DNA of 64,000 nt from Siphonodentalium dalli (taxonomy: Eukaryota > Mollusca > Scaphopoda > Gadilida > Siphonodentaliidae): positions 158,032,875 to 158,096,874 of the forward strand of contig CP136062.1 in NCBI GenBank assembly GCA_032622095.1. The letters are read 5' to 3'. Position numbers and translations under genes: made by a program. Below are positions 1 to 10,625 of the stretch, piece after piece. Numbering within the stretch: position 1 is the stretch's first letter; the number at the start of each line of letters is the position of its first letter. The notes under the pieces were generated by a model. It did not search any database and was not told the origin of the DNA. It saw only the letters and a list, made by a program, of their open reading frames with translations.

Positions 1-987
1 GAGAGCTTCCAAATGTTATTGGTATTATTTCTGTTCAATATTGAGACACTATCGTGGCATGAAAGTTCAATACGGCAAATCATGAATTATTGAGTTAAGT
101 TTAACGTCAAGTTCAACTAGCATTCCCAATTTACTAACAAATGTTGTGCCAAAGTTGGGTGGATTAGACACCTTCCAAACACATCATATCCCCATGTCCC
201 TCGACCAGCGTACTGTGAATGTAGTTTAGTGCCAGTAAATCTTTTGAATTCCAGCTGTGATAGCTGCGATCTGTGTGCTGTGATATATTTGTCACTTCAT
301 CGTCATTTTAGAGATACTTAGTCGATTTCATCACCTCCAAATTAACATGTTTCGGGTTATGTTGAGAAAAGTTTCATTTGAGTCGAGGAACCCAACATTC
401 ACAGCTCAGTGCTAATAGATATCTTTCACGTGTGAGCTGCATGATATTGTTCTTGGCTTATGTTGTGTCTCAAATTATCACTGGATCAGGAATAAGTAAC
501 AAAATGTACCTGATTGCCAGCTATCAAAAGGTAGTTTCGCTTTTGTTTCTGGTAGACAGTTTCGTCGGTTTTTTTCCGAGAATCATATCCTATCACCACT
601 AAAAGAAATATCACATGTCCGTGTATATTTCTGTGGGAATTTTTACCAAGCTAACAAAAATTCTAGGTGTATAAAATAAATATATTTCAATAATCGAAAC
701 GTAATAGCTCTGAGCTTTAAAGAGTGGGTCCTTCGACTATAAAAAAAAATATTTTTACATCCCTAATGAGAAGAAATAGTAATGTATGGGTATTAAATCT
801 GACAAGGCATTTTAACCATGACTTACGAGCAAGCTTCAAATTATTCACCATATTAATATATCTAACATAGATACGTTCCCACAAATTAGTCTAGACATTG
901 ATTCATGTCAATATCTCCAGATTCCAGAATCAACGAAATTTGTTAGTTAAATCTCCTGATGAACATGTTGATTCCTTCGATTTTCAG

Positions 988-1152
988 TGAATTGTAAGTG
1001 GGGCCGCTGGGCAAGGTGGAGTCGATGTAACAAAAAATGTGGACGTGGAAGAAGGACCAGGAAAAGACGGTATACGAACGCTCGCTATGGTGGCAGAAAA
1101 TGTCCAGGCAGAGCGCTGATGTCAGGGGTGTGTAACTCCAAACCATGTCCAG
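988..1152 (+). CDS. Exon encoding one thrombospondin type 1 repeat (copy 1, intact)
   Basis: A 165-nt internal exon bounded by a TTTTCAG acceptor and a GTAATA donor. It starts with two bases of a codon and ends with one (phase 1-1), so it can be duplicated or skipped without changing frame. The 55-codon domain shows the TSR tryptophan/arginine ladder (WGRWARW, then GRRTRKRR) and six cysteines: NCKW, RCNKKCG, RKCPG, VCN and PCP. A cysteine before the first Trp, with tyrosine where group 1 TSRs have cysteine after the RxR motif, is the group 2 pattern (F-spondin, semaphorin-5 or ADAMTS style). TSRs are extracellular adhesion or matrix-binding modules, often C-mannosylated on WxxW and O-fucosylated. 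The parent gene is not identifiable from this one module. An open frame continues past the donor into intron and should be ignored. Confidence 0.88.
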
Positions 1153-2320
1153 GTAATATATTACAATACGAATCAATCTTTGAACATATTATGAGAAAGA
1201 ATCGGGCAACGCTGATGATTACGCACTTGTGTTCATTAGGGATCCGTTGTTGTTTGATACCTACAATTATTATCCGTATTCTTACACTCGGTCTGGTTGC
1301 GTGGGTTTTGAGAGCTTCCGAATGTTGTTGGTCTTACTTCTGTTCAAAATTGAGACACAATCGTGGAATGAAAGTTCAATATGGAAAATCATGAATTATT
1401 GAGTTAAGGTTGACGTCAAGTTCAACCAGCTTTCCCAAATTACTAACAAATGTTGTGCCAAAGTTGGGTTGGTTAGACACCTTCTAAACACATCATATTC
1501 CCCTGTCCCTCGTCCAGCGTACAGTGAATGTGGTTTAGTGCCAGTAAGTCTTTTGAATTCCAGCTGTGATAACTCCAAATCAAAATGTTTCGGGTTCTGT
1601 TGTGAACACACTGAAAAGTTTCATATGAGTCGAGGAACCCAACATTCAAAGCTCAGTGCTAATATATATCGATTATTGACATATATGTAGTTTATTCACC
1701 TCCAATTCCACTGGAATTCCCCAGCACGTGTCATAATAAATGTAAATAAACATCTTTCACGTGTGAGCTGCATGATATTGTTCTTGGCTTATGTTGTGTC
1801 TCAAATTATCACTGGATCAGGAATAAGTAACAAAATGTACCTGATTGCCAGCTATCAAAAGGTAGATTCGTTTTTGTTTCTGGTAGACAGTTTCGTCGGT
1901 TTTTTCCGAGAATCATATCCTATCATCACTAAAATAAATATCACATGTCCGTGTATATTTCTTTGGGAATTTTTACCAAGCTAACAAAAATTCTAGGTGT
2001 ATAAAATAAATATATATTTCAATAATCGAAACGTAATAGCTCTGAGCTTTAAAGAGTGGGTCCTTCGACTATAACAAAAAATATTTTTCCATCCCTAATG
2101 AGAAGAAATAGTAATGTATGGGTATTAAATCTGACAAGGCATTTTTAACCATGACTTACGAGCAAGCTTCAAATTATTCACCATATTAATATATCTAACA
2201 TAGATACGTTCCCACAAATTAGTCTAGACATTGATTCATGTCAATATCTCCAGATTCCAGAATCAACGAAATTTGTTAGTTAAATCTCCTGATGAACATG
2301 TTGATTCCTTCGATTTTCAG

Positions 2321-2485
2321 TGAATTGTTGGTGGGCCCGCTGGGCAGGGTGGAGTCATTGTAACAAAAAATGTGGACGTGGAAGAAGGACCAGGAAAAGA
2401 CGGTATACGAAACCTCGCTATAGTGGCAGAAAATGTCCAGGCAAAGCGTTGGTGTCAGGGGTGTGTAACTCCAAACCATGTCCAG
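2321..2485 (+). CDS. Exon encoding one thrombospondin type 1 repeat (copy 2, intact)
   Basis: A second 165-nt, phase 1-1 TSR exon with the same acceptor and donor as copy 1. It differs at several codons: NCWWARW replaces NCKWGRW, and AGWSHC replaces ARWSRC. All six group 2 cysteines are kept and the reading frame is open throughout. The upstream intron matches the one before copy 1. The downstream intron (from GTAATA to about 3690) is almost identical to those after copies 3-5. Copy 2 therefore sits at the boundary between the older 1.33-kb units and the younger 2.43-kb dimers and probably marks an unequal-crossover point. Spliced to copy 1, the reading frame is maintained through a Val codon. 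Confidence 0.88.
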
Positions 2486-4746
2486 GTAATATATTACAAT
2501 ACGAATTAATCTTTAAACATATTATGAGAAAGAATCGGGCAACAACGATAATTACACATATGTGTTCATTACGGTTCCGTTGTCGTTTGATACCTAAAGT
2601 TATTATCCGTTTTCTTATACTCGGTCTGGTTGCGTCGGTTACGAGAGCTTCCAAATGTTATTGGTATTACTTCTGTTCACAATTGAGACATAATCGTGGC
2701 ATGAAAGTTCAATGCGGCAAATCATGAATTATTGAGTTAAGTTTAACGTCAAGTTCAACCAGCATTCCCAAATTACTAACAAATGTTTTGACAAAGTTGG
2801 GTGGATTAGACACCTTCCAAACACATCATATTCCCATGTCCCTCGACCAGCGTACTGTGAATGTAGTTTAGTGCCAGTAAGTCTTTTGAATTCCAGCTGT
2901 GATAATTGAGATATGTGTGCTGTGAAATATTTGTCGCATCATAGAGATACCTAGTCGATTTCATCACCTCCAAATTAACATTTTTCGGGTTCTGTTGAGA
3001 AACGTTTCATTTGAGTCGAGGAACCCAGCATTCAAAGCTCAGTGCTATTAGATATCTATCATTGACATCTATGTAGTTTATTCATCTCAAATTCCACTGG
3101 AATTCCCCAGCAAGTGTCAAAATAAATGTAAATAAAACATATGCATGTGGGATATTGTACTTGTTTTATGATATGCCTAAAAATGGTCACTGGATCAGGA
3201 ATAATTAAACAAATGTACCCGATTACCAGCCATCAAAATGTAGTGTCGCTTTTGTTTCTGGTAGACATTTTCGTCGGCTTTTTTCCGAGAATCATTTCCT
3301 ATCACCACTAAATGAAAATCACATATCCGTATATATTTCCGTTGGAATTTTTTACCAAGCTAATACAACTTTGAGGTTTATATAATAAATACATTTCATT
3401 AATCGGATACGTAATAGCTCTTAGCTTTGAAGGGCGAGTCCTTCGACAATAACAAGAAATATTTGTTCACCCCTAATGAGAAGGAAAAGTAATATAAGTG
3501 TACTAAATCAGACAAAGCACCTTTAACCATGACCCATGAGCAAGTTTCACATTTTTAACCATATTAACAAATCTAGCATAGTTACCTTCCCACAAATTAT
3601 TCTAGACATTGATTCATGTCAATGTCTCCAGATTACAGAATCAAAGAAATAAGTTAGTTAAATCTCGCGATGACAATGTTGATTCCTTCGATTTGTTCTT
3701 ACTTCTGTTCAAAATTGAGACATAATCGTGGCATGAAAGTTCAATACGGAAAATCATGAATTATTGAGTTAAGGTTGGTGTCAAGTTCAACCAGCATTCC
3801 CAGATTACTAACAAAATTAATGTTGTGCCAAAGTTGGGTGGGTTAGACTCTTACCAAACACATCTATCCCCATGTCCCTCGACCAGCGTACTGTGCATGT
3901 AGTTTAGTGTGTTTTGAATTCCAGCTGTGATAACTGAGATCTGTATGCTGTGAAATATTTGTCGCTTCATCGTCATTTTAGAGATACTTAGTCCGATATT
4001 ATCACCTCCAATTTAATATGTTTCGGGTTCTGTTGTGAAAACACTGAAAAGTATGATATGTGTGGAGGAACCCAACATTCAAAGCTCAGAGTTATTATAT
4101 ATCGATTATTGACATCTATGTAGTTTATTCACCTCAAACTCCACTGGAATTCCCCAGCAATTATCAAAATATATGTAAATGATACATATTCACGTGGGAT
4201 CTTGTACTTGTTTTATAATGTGCCTAAAAATTATCACTGGATCAGGAATAATTGAACAAATGTACCCGATTGCCAGCCATCAAAAGGTAGTGTCGCTTTT
4301 GTTTCTGGTAGACATTTTCGTCGGCTTTTTTCCGACAATCATTTCCGATCACCACTAAATGAAACATCACATATCCGTATATATTTCCGTTGGAATTTTT
4401 ACCAAGCTAATAACAAGTTGAGGTGTATATAATAAATACATTTCATTAAACGGACACCTAATAGCTCTTAGCTTTGAAGGGTGAGTCCTTCGACAATAAC
4501 AAGAAATATTTGTTCACCCCTAATGAGAAGGAATACTAATATAAGGGTACTAAATCTTGCAACGCACCTTTAACCATGACCCATGAGCAAGTTTCACATT
4601 ATTAACCATATTAACAAATCTAACATAGTTACCTTCCCACAAATTATTCTAGACATTGATTCATGTCAATGTTTCCCCTATTCCAGAATCAACGAAATAT
4701 GTTAGTTAAATCTCCCGATGACCATGTTAATTGCTTCGATTTTCAG
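2486..4746 (+). other. Intron containing exon-less array unit 1
   Basis: There is no exon between the copy 2 donor and the copy 3 acceptor. Near 3691-3700 the usual pre-exon sequence (GATTCCTTCGATTT) runs straight into sequence that lies about 345 bases further downstream in other units. The deletion therefore removed the acceptor AG, the whole TSR exon and the start of the next intron. Flanking unit sequence is otherwise recognisable on both sides. Confidence 0.85.
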
Positions 4747-4918
4747 TGAATGGTAAGTGGACCCCCTGGGCACGGTGGAGTCGATGTAACAAAAAATGTG
4801 GACGTGGAAGAAGGATCAGGAAAAGACGGTTGTACGAACCCCGCCCCACGCTACGGTGGCAGAAGATGTCCAGGCAAAGCGCTGGTGTCAGGGGTGTGTA
4901 ACTCCAAACCATGTCCAG
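4747..4918 (+). pseudogene. TSR exon copy 3, frameshifted, cysteine pattern changed
   Basis: Homologous to copies 1-2 with intact acceptor and donor, but 172 nt long (165 + 6 + 1). The six extra bases are an in-frame insertion in the loop after the RxR motif (adding two residues, around P-A-P). The extra single base is a T in the codon following AAAAGACGG, and it breaks the frame so that a stop arrives before the donor. Independently of the frameshift, the codon for the first cysteine is now GGT (Gly), and the codon after RKRR was evidently TGT (Cys) rather than TAT (Tyr), as still readable in copy 5. The tryptophan ladder is WTPWARW. If the single T is a sequencing error, this is a functional exon; otherwise it is a dead copy. 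Confidence 0.8.
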
Positions 4919-7179
4919 GTAATATATTACAATACGAATTAATCTTTAAACATATTATGAGAAAGAATCGGGCAACAACGATAATTACACATATGTGTTC
5001 ATTACGGTTCCGTTGTCGTTTGATACCTAAAGTTATTATCCGTTTTCTTATACTCGGTCTGGTTGCGTCGGTTACGAGAGCTTCCAAATGTTATTGGTAT
5101 TACTTCTGTTCACAATTGAGACATAATCGTGGCATGAAAGTTCAATGCGGCAAATCATGAATTATTGAGTTAAGTTTAACGTCAAGTTCAACCAGCATTC
5201 CCAAATTACTAACAAATGTTTTGACAAAGTTGGGTGGATTAGACACCTTCCAAACACATCATATTCCCATGTCCCTCGACCAGCGTACTGTGAATGTAGT
5301 TTAGTGCCAGTAAGTCTTTTGAATTCCAGCTGTGATAATTGAGATATGTGTGCTGTGAAATATTTGTCGCATCATAGAGATACCTAGTCGATTTCATCAC
5401 CTCCAAATTAACATTTTTCGGGTTCTGTTGAGAAAAGTTTCATTTGAGTCGAGGAACCCAGCATTCAAAGCTCAGTGCTATTAGATATCGATCATTGACA
5501 TCTATGTAGTTTATTCATCTCAAATTCCACTGGAATTCCCCAGCAAGTGTCAAAATAAATGTAAATAAAACATATGCATGTGGGATATTGTACTTGTTTT
5601 ATGATATGCCTAAAAATGGTCACTGGATCAGGAATAATTAAACAAATGTACCCGATTACCAGCCATCAAAATGTAGTGTCGCTTTTGTTTCTGGTAGACA
5701 TTTTCGTCGGCTTTTTTCCGAGAATCATTTCCTATCACCACTAAATGAAAATCACATATCCGTATATATTTCCGTTGGAATTTTTTACCAAGCTAATACA
5801 ACTTTGAGGTTTATATAATAAATACATTTCATTAATCGGATACGTAAAAGCTCTTAGCTTTGAAGGGCGAGTCCTTCGACAATAACAAGAAATATTTGTT
5901 CACCCCTAATGAGAAGGAAAAGTAATATAAGTGTACTAAATCAGACAAAGCACCTTTAACCATGACCCATGAGCAAGTTTCACATTTTTAACCATATTAA
6001 CAAATCTAGCATAGTTACCTTCCCACAAATTATTCTAGACATTGATTCATGTCAATGTCTCCAGATTACAGAATCAAAGAAATAAGTTAGTTAAATCTCG
6101 CGATGACAATGTTGATTCCTTCGATTTGTTCTTACTACTGTTCAAAATTGAGACATAATCGTGGCATGAAAGTTCAATACGGAAAATCATGAATTATTGA
6201 GTTAAGGTTGGTGTCAAGTTCAACCAGCATTCCCAGATTACTAACAAAATTAATGTTGTGCCAAAGTTGGGTGGGTTAGACTCTTACCAAACACATCTAT
6301 CCCCATGTCCCTCGACCAGCGTACTGTGCATGTAGTTTAGTGTGTTTTGAATTCCAGCTGTGATAACTGAGATCTGTATGCTGTGAAATATTTGTCGCTT
6401 CATCGTCATTTTAGAGATACTTAGTCCGATATTATCACCTCCAATTTAATATGTTTCGGGTTCTGTTGTGAAAACACTGAAAAGTATGATATGTGTGGAG
6501 GAACCCAACATTCAAAGCTCAGAGTTATTATATATCGATTATTGACATCTATGTAGTTTATTCACCTCAAACTCCACTGGAATTCCCCAGCAATTATCAA
6601 AATATATGTAAATGATACATATTCACGTGGGATCTTGTACTTGTTTTATAATGTGCCTAAAAATTATCACTGGATCAGGAATAATTGAACAAATGTACCC
6701 GATTGCCAGCCATCAAAAGGTAGTGTCGCTTTTGTTTCTGGTAGACATTTTCGTCGGCTTTTTTCCGACAATCATTTCCGATCACCACTAAATGAAACAT
6801 CACATATCCGTATATATTTCCGTTGGAATTTTTACCAAGCTAATAACAAGTTGAGGTGTATATAATAAATACATTTCATTAAACGGACACCTAATAGCTC
6901 TTAGCTTTGAAGGGTGAGTCCTTCGACAATAACAAGAAATATTTGTTCACCCCTAATGAGAAGGAATACTAATATAAGGGTACTAAATCTTGCAACGCAC
7001 CTTTAACCATGACCCATGAGCAAGTTTCACATTATTAACCATATTAACAAATCTAACATAGTTACCTTCCCACAAATTATTCTAGACATTGATTCATGTC
7101 AATGTTTCCCCTATTCCAGAATCAACGAAATATGTTAGTTAAATCTCCCGATGACCATGTTAATTGCTTCGATTTTCAG
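4919..7179 (+). other. Intron containing exon-less array unit 2
   Basis: This repeats the arrangement of 2486-4746 almost base for base. The exon-deletion junction is near 6124-6133, with the same breakpoint. The shared breakpoint shows that the deletion happened once and was then amplified as part of the 2.43-kb dimer. Confidence 0.85.
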
Positions 7180-7351
7180 TGAATGGTAAGTGGACCCCCT
7201 GGGCACGGTGGAGTCGATGTAACAAAAAATGTGGACGTGGAAGAAGGATCAGGGAAAAGACGGTGTACGAACCCCGCCCCACGCTACGGTGGCAGAAGAT
7301 GTCCAGGCAAAGCGCTGGTGTCAGGGGTGTGTAACTCCAAACCATGTCCAG
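7180..7351 (+). pseudogene. TSR exon copy 4, frameshifted, cysteine pattern changed
   Basis: Nearly identical to copy 3 and the same length (172 nt), with splice sites retained. The frame-breaking base is in a different place: an extra G in ATCAGGGAAAAG where copies 3 and 5 have ATCAGGAAAAG. Copy 4 lacks copy 3's extra T, so the TGT (Cys) codon following RKRR is readable once the G run is discounted. The first cysteine is Gly as in copies 3 and 5. The lesion is an independent one-base homopolymer change in an otherwise unmutated copy, so either very recent decay or an uncorrected long-read error would explain it. Confidence 0.8.
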
Positions 7352-9613
7352 GTAATATATTACAATACGAATTAATCTTTAAACATATTATGAGAAAGAA
7401 TCGGGCAACAACGATAATTACACATATGTGTTCATTACGGTTCCGTTGTCGTTTGATACCTAAAGTTATTATCCGTTTTCTTATACTCGGTCTGGTTGCG
7501 TCGGTTACGAGAGCTTCCAAATGTTATTGGTATTACTTCTGTTCACAATTGAGACATAATCGTGGCATGAAAGTTCAATGCGGCAAATCATGAATTATTG
7601 AGTTAAGTTTAACGTCAAGTTCAACCAGCATTCCCAAATTACTAACAAATGTTTTGACAAAGTTGGGTGGATTAGACACCTTCCAAACACATCATATTCC
7701 ATGTCCCTCGACCAGCGTACTGTGAATGTAGTTTAGTGCCAGTAAGTCTTTTGAATTCCAGCTGTGATAATTGAGATATGTGTGCTGTGAAATATTTGTC
7801 GCATCATAGAGATACCTAGTCGATTTCATCACCTCCAAATTAACATTTTTCGGGTTCTGTTGAGAAAAGTTTCATTTGAGTCGAGGAACCCAGCATTCAA
7901 AGCTCAGTGCTATTAGATATCGATCATTGACATCTATGTAGTTTATTCATCTCAAATTCCACTGGAATTCCCCCAGCAAGTGTCAAAATAAATGTAAATA
8001 AAACATATGCATGTGGGATATTGTACTTGTTTTATGATATGCCTAAAAATGGTCACTGGATCAGGAATAATTAAACAAATGTACCCGATTACCAGCCATC
8101 AAAATGTAGTGTCGCTTTTGTTTCTGGTAGACATTTTCGTCGGCTTTTTTCCGAGAATCATTTCCTATCACCACTAAATGAAAATCACATATCCGTATAT
8201 ATTTCCGTTGGAATTTTTTACCAAGCTAATACAACTTTGAGGTTTATATAATAAATACATTTCATTAATCGGATACGTAATAGCTCTTAGCTTTGAAGGG
8301 CGAGTCCTTCGACAATAACAAGAAATATTTGTTCACCCCTAATGAGAAGGAAAAGTAATATAAGTGTACTAAATCAGACAAAGCACCTTTAACCATGACC
8401 CATGAGCAAGTTTCACATTTTTAACCATATTAACAAATCTAGCATAGTTACCTTCCCACAAATTATTCTAGACATTGATTCATGTCAATGTCTCCAGATT
8501 ACAGAATCAAAGAAATAAGTTAGTTAAATCTCGCGATGACAATGTTGATTCCTTCGATTTGTTCTTACTTCTGTTCAAAATTGAGACATAATCGTGGCAT
8601 GAAAGTTCAATACGGAAAATCATGAATTATTGAGTTAAGGTTGGTGTCAAGTTCAACCAGCATTCCCAGATTACTAACAAAATTAATGTTGTGCCAAAGT
8701 TGGGTGGGTTAGACTCTTACCAAACACATCTATCCCCATGTCCCTCGACCAGCGTACTGTGCATGTAGTTTAGTGTGTTTTGAATTCCAGCTGTGATAAC
8801 TGAGATCTGTATGCTGTGAAATATTTGTCGCTTCATCGTCATTTTAGAGATACTTAGTCCGATATTATCACCTCCAATTTAATATGTTTCGGGTTCTGTT
8901 GTGAAAACACTGAAAAGTATGATATGTGTGGAGGAACCCAACATTCAAAGCTCAGAGTTATTATATATCGATTATTGACATCTATGTAGTTTATTCACCT
9001 CAAACTCCACTGGAATTCCCCAGCAATTATCAAAATATATGTAAATGATACATATTCACGTGGGATCTTGTACTTGTTTTATAATGTGCCTAAAAATTAT
9101 CACTGGATCAGGAATAATTGAACAAATGTACCCGATTGCCAGCCATCAAAAGGTAGTGTCGCTTTTGTTTCTGGTAGACATTTTCGTCGGCTTTTTTTCC
9201 GACAATCATTTCCGATCACCACTAAATGAAACATCACATATCCGTATATATTTCCGTTGGAATTTTTACCAAGCTAATAACAAGTTGAGGTGTATATAAT
9301 AAATACATTTCATTAAACGGACACCTAATAGCTCTTAGCTTTGAAGGGTGAGTCCTTCGACAATAACAAGAAATATTTGTTCACCCCTAATGAGAAGGAA
9401 TACTAATATAAGGGTACTAAATCTTGCAACGCACCTTTAACCATGACCCATGAGCAAGTTTCACATTATTAACCATATTAACAAATCTAACATAGTTACC
9501 TTCCCACAAATTATTCTAGACATTGATTCATGTCAATGTTTCCCCTATTCCAGAATCAACGAAATATGTTAGTTAAATCTCCCGATGACCATGTTAATTG
9601 CTTCGATTTTCAG
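7352..9613 (+). other. Intron containing exon-less array unit 3
   Basis: Third copy of the exon-deleted unit, with its junction near 8557-8566. It differs from units 1-2 mainly by homopolymer changes, for example one fewer C near 7700, an extra C near 7975 and an extra T near 9196. Confidence 0.85.
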
Positions 9614-9785
9614 TGAATGGTAAGTGGACCCCCTGGGCACGGTGGAGTCGATGTAACAAAAAATGTGGACGTGGAAGAAGGATCAGGAAAAGACGGTGTA
9701 CGAACCCCGCCCCACGCTACGGTGGCAGAAGATGTCCAGGCAAAGCGCTGGTGTCAGGGGGTGTGTAACTCCAAACCATGTCCAG
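9614..9785 (+). pseudogene. TSR exon copy 5, late frameshift, group 1-like cysteine pattern
   Basis: A 172-nt copy whose frame stays open through most of the domain. It clearly reads WTPWARW, CNKKCGRG, RKRRCTN, PAPRYGG and RRCPG. An extra G in TCAGGGGG then shifts the frame just before the last two cysteines and creates a stop. In this copy the swap is directly visible: the N-terminal Cys codon is Gly, and the Tyr after RKRR is Cys. Six cysteines would remain if the extra G were absent, now in group 1 (thrombospondin-1 type) arrangement. The copy lies 370 bases from the assembly gap, so the array probably continues into missing sequence. Confidence 0.8.
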
Positions 9786-10154
9786 GTAATATATTACAAT
9801 ACGAATTAATCTTTAAACATATTATGAGAAAGAATCGGGGCAACAACGATAATTACACATATGTGTTCATTACGGTTCCGTTGTCGTTTGATACCTAAAG
9901 TTATTATCCGTTTTCTTATACTCGGTCTGGTTGCGTTGGTTACGAGAGCTTCCAAATGTTATTGGTATTACTTCTGTTCACAATTGAGACATAATCGTGG
10001 CATGAAAGTTCAATGCGGCAAATCATGAATTATTGAGTTAAGTTTAACGTCAAGTTCAACCAGCATTCCCAAATTACTAACAAATGTTTTGACAAAGTTG
10101 GGTGGATTAGACACCTTCCAAACACATCATATACCCATGTCCCTCGACCAGCGT

Positions 10155-10254
10155 NNNNNNNNNNNNNNNNNNNNNNNNNNNNNNNNNNNNNNNNNNNNNN
10201 NNNNNNNNNNNNNNNNNNNNNNNNNNNNNNNNNNNNNNNNNNNNNNNNNNNNNN
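10155..10254. other. Assembly gap (100 N)
   Basis: Exactly 100 consecutive N, a conventional placeholder for a gap of unknown size. The TSR array stops on the left, and a different repeat (the interior of a foldback MITE) begins on the right. Confidence 0.98.
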
Positions 10255-10625
10255 AGTGATTAGATATCGATTTTTGAAATCTATTAATTTTCGGAGATCT
10301 GTACCACAAGCTAGCAGAACCACGTGCTCAAAACGGTCAAATTGCTGGTGTAAGACCCATAACTCTAAAATGAAGTGCTTAGATTAACAATAATAACCAC
10401 TTGATTTTAGAGTTATTCATCTTACACCCACAATGTGTCTGTTTTGATCACGTGGTTCTGCCAACTTGTGGGCTATATCTCTGAAAATTAATATGTTTCA
10501 AAAATCGATATCTAATCACCTTGAGCTTTGATGGGTGGGTTCCTCTACTCGAATCAAATAATTGTTATCCACAAAGCCAAAGAAATAGTAATATAGGACC
10601 CTCTGGTCGGATTGAGTACCTTTAA
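10255..10625 (+). mobile_element. TTAA foldback MITE, right part (left end in the gap)
   Basis: Corresponds to the right three quarters of the complete element at 14970-15447 and ends with GAGTACCTTTAA. The left terminus is lost in the adjacent N run. Non-coding. Confidence 0.85.

Larger units (their letters stand above)
1..10154 (+). repeat. Tandem array of TSR exon units (about 1.33 kb, then 2.43 kb dimers)
   Basis: The whole stretch is one tandem array. Exon acceptors fall at 988, 2321, 4747, 7180 and 9614, giving spacings of 1333, 2426, 2433 and 2434. The larger period is a dimer of one exon-bearing unit and one unit of about 1.1 kb that has lost the exon (junctions near 3695, 6128 and 8561). 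The last dimers differ mainly by single bases. Position 1 starts inside the intron that follows a further exon lying left of the window, since it matches the sequence about 320 bases downstream of the other exons. The introns contain no gene. Open frames there recur in every unit and are intron noise. Each unit includes a segment (for example 383-424, 1631-1672, 3015-3056) resembling one arm of the TTAA foldback at 14970-15447. Confidence 0.93.

Noticed and set aside
1763-1984. Hydrophobic open frames repeated in each TSR unit (also 378-602, 9045-9299)
   Set aside because: They lie in introns between phase-matched TSR exons, change frame and length from unit to unit, and have no splice or start support.
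4750-5160. 136-codon frames starting MVSGPPGHGG at TSR copies 3 and 4
   Set aside because: They begin in the wrong frame of the exon, rejoin the TSR frame only after the 7-base insertion, and then read through the donor into intron.
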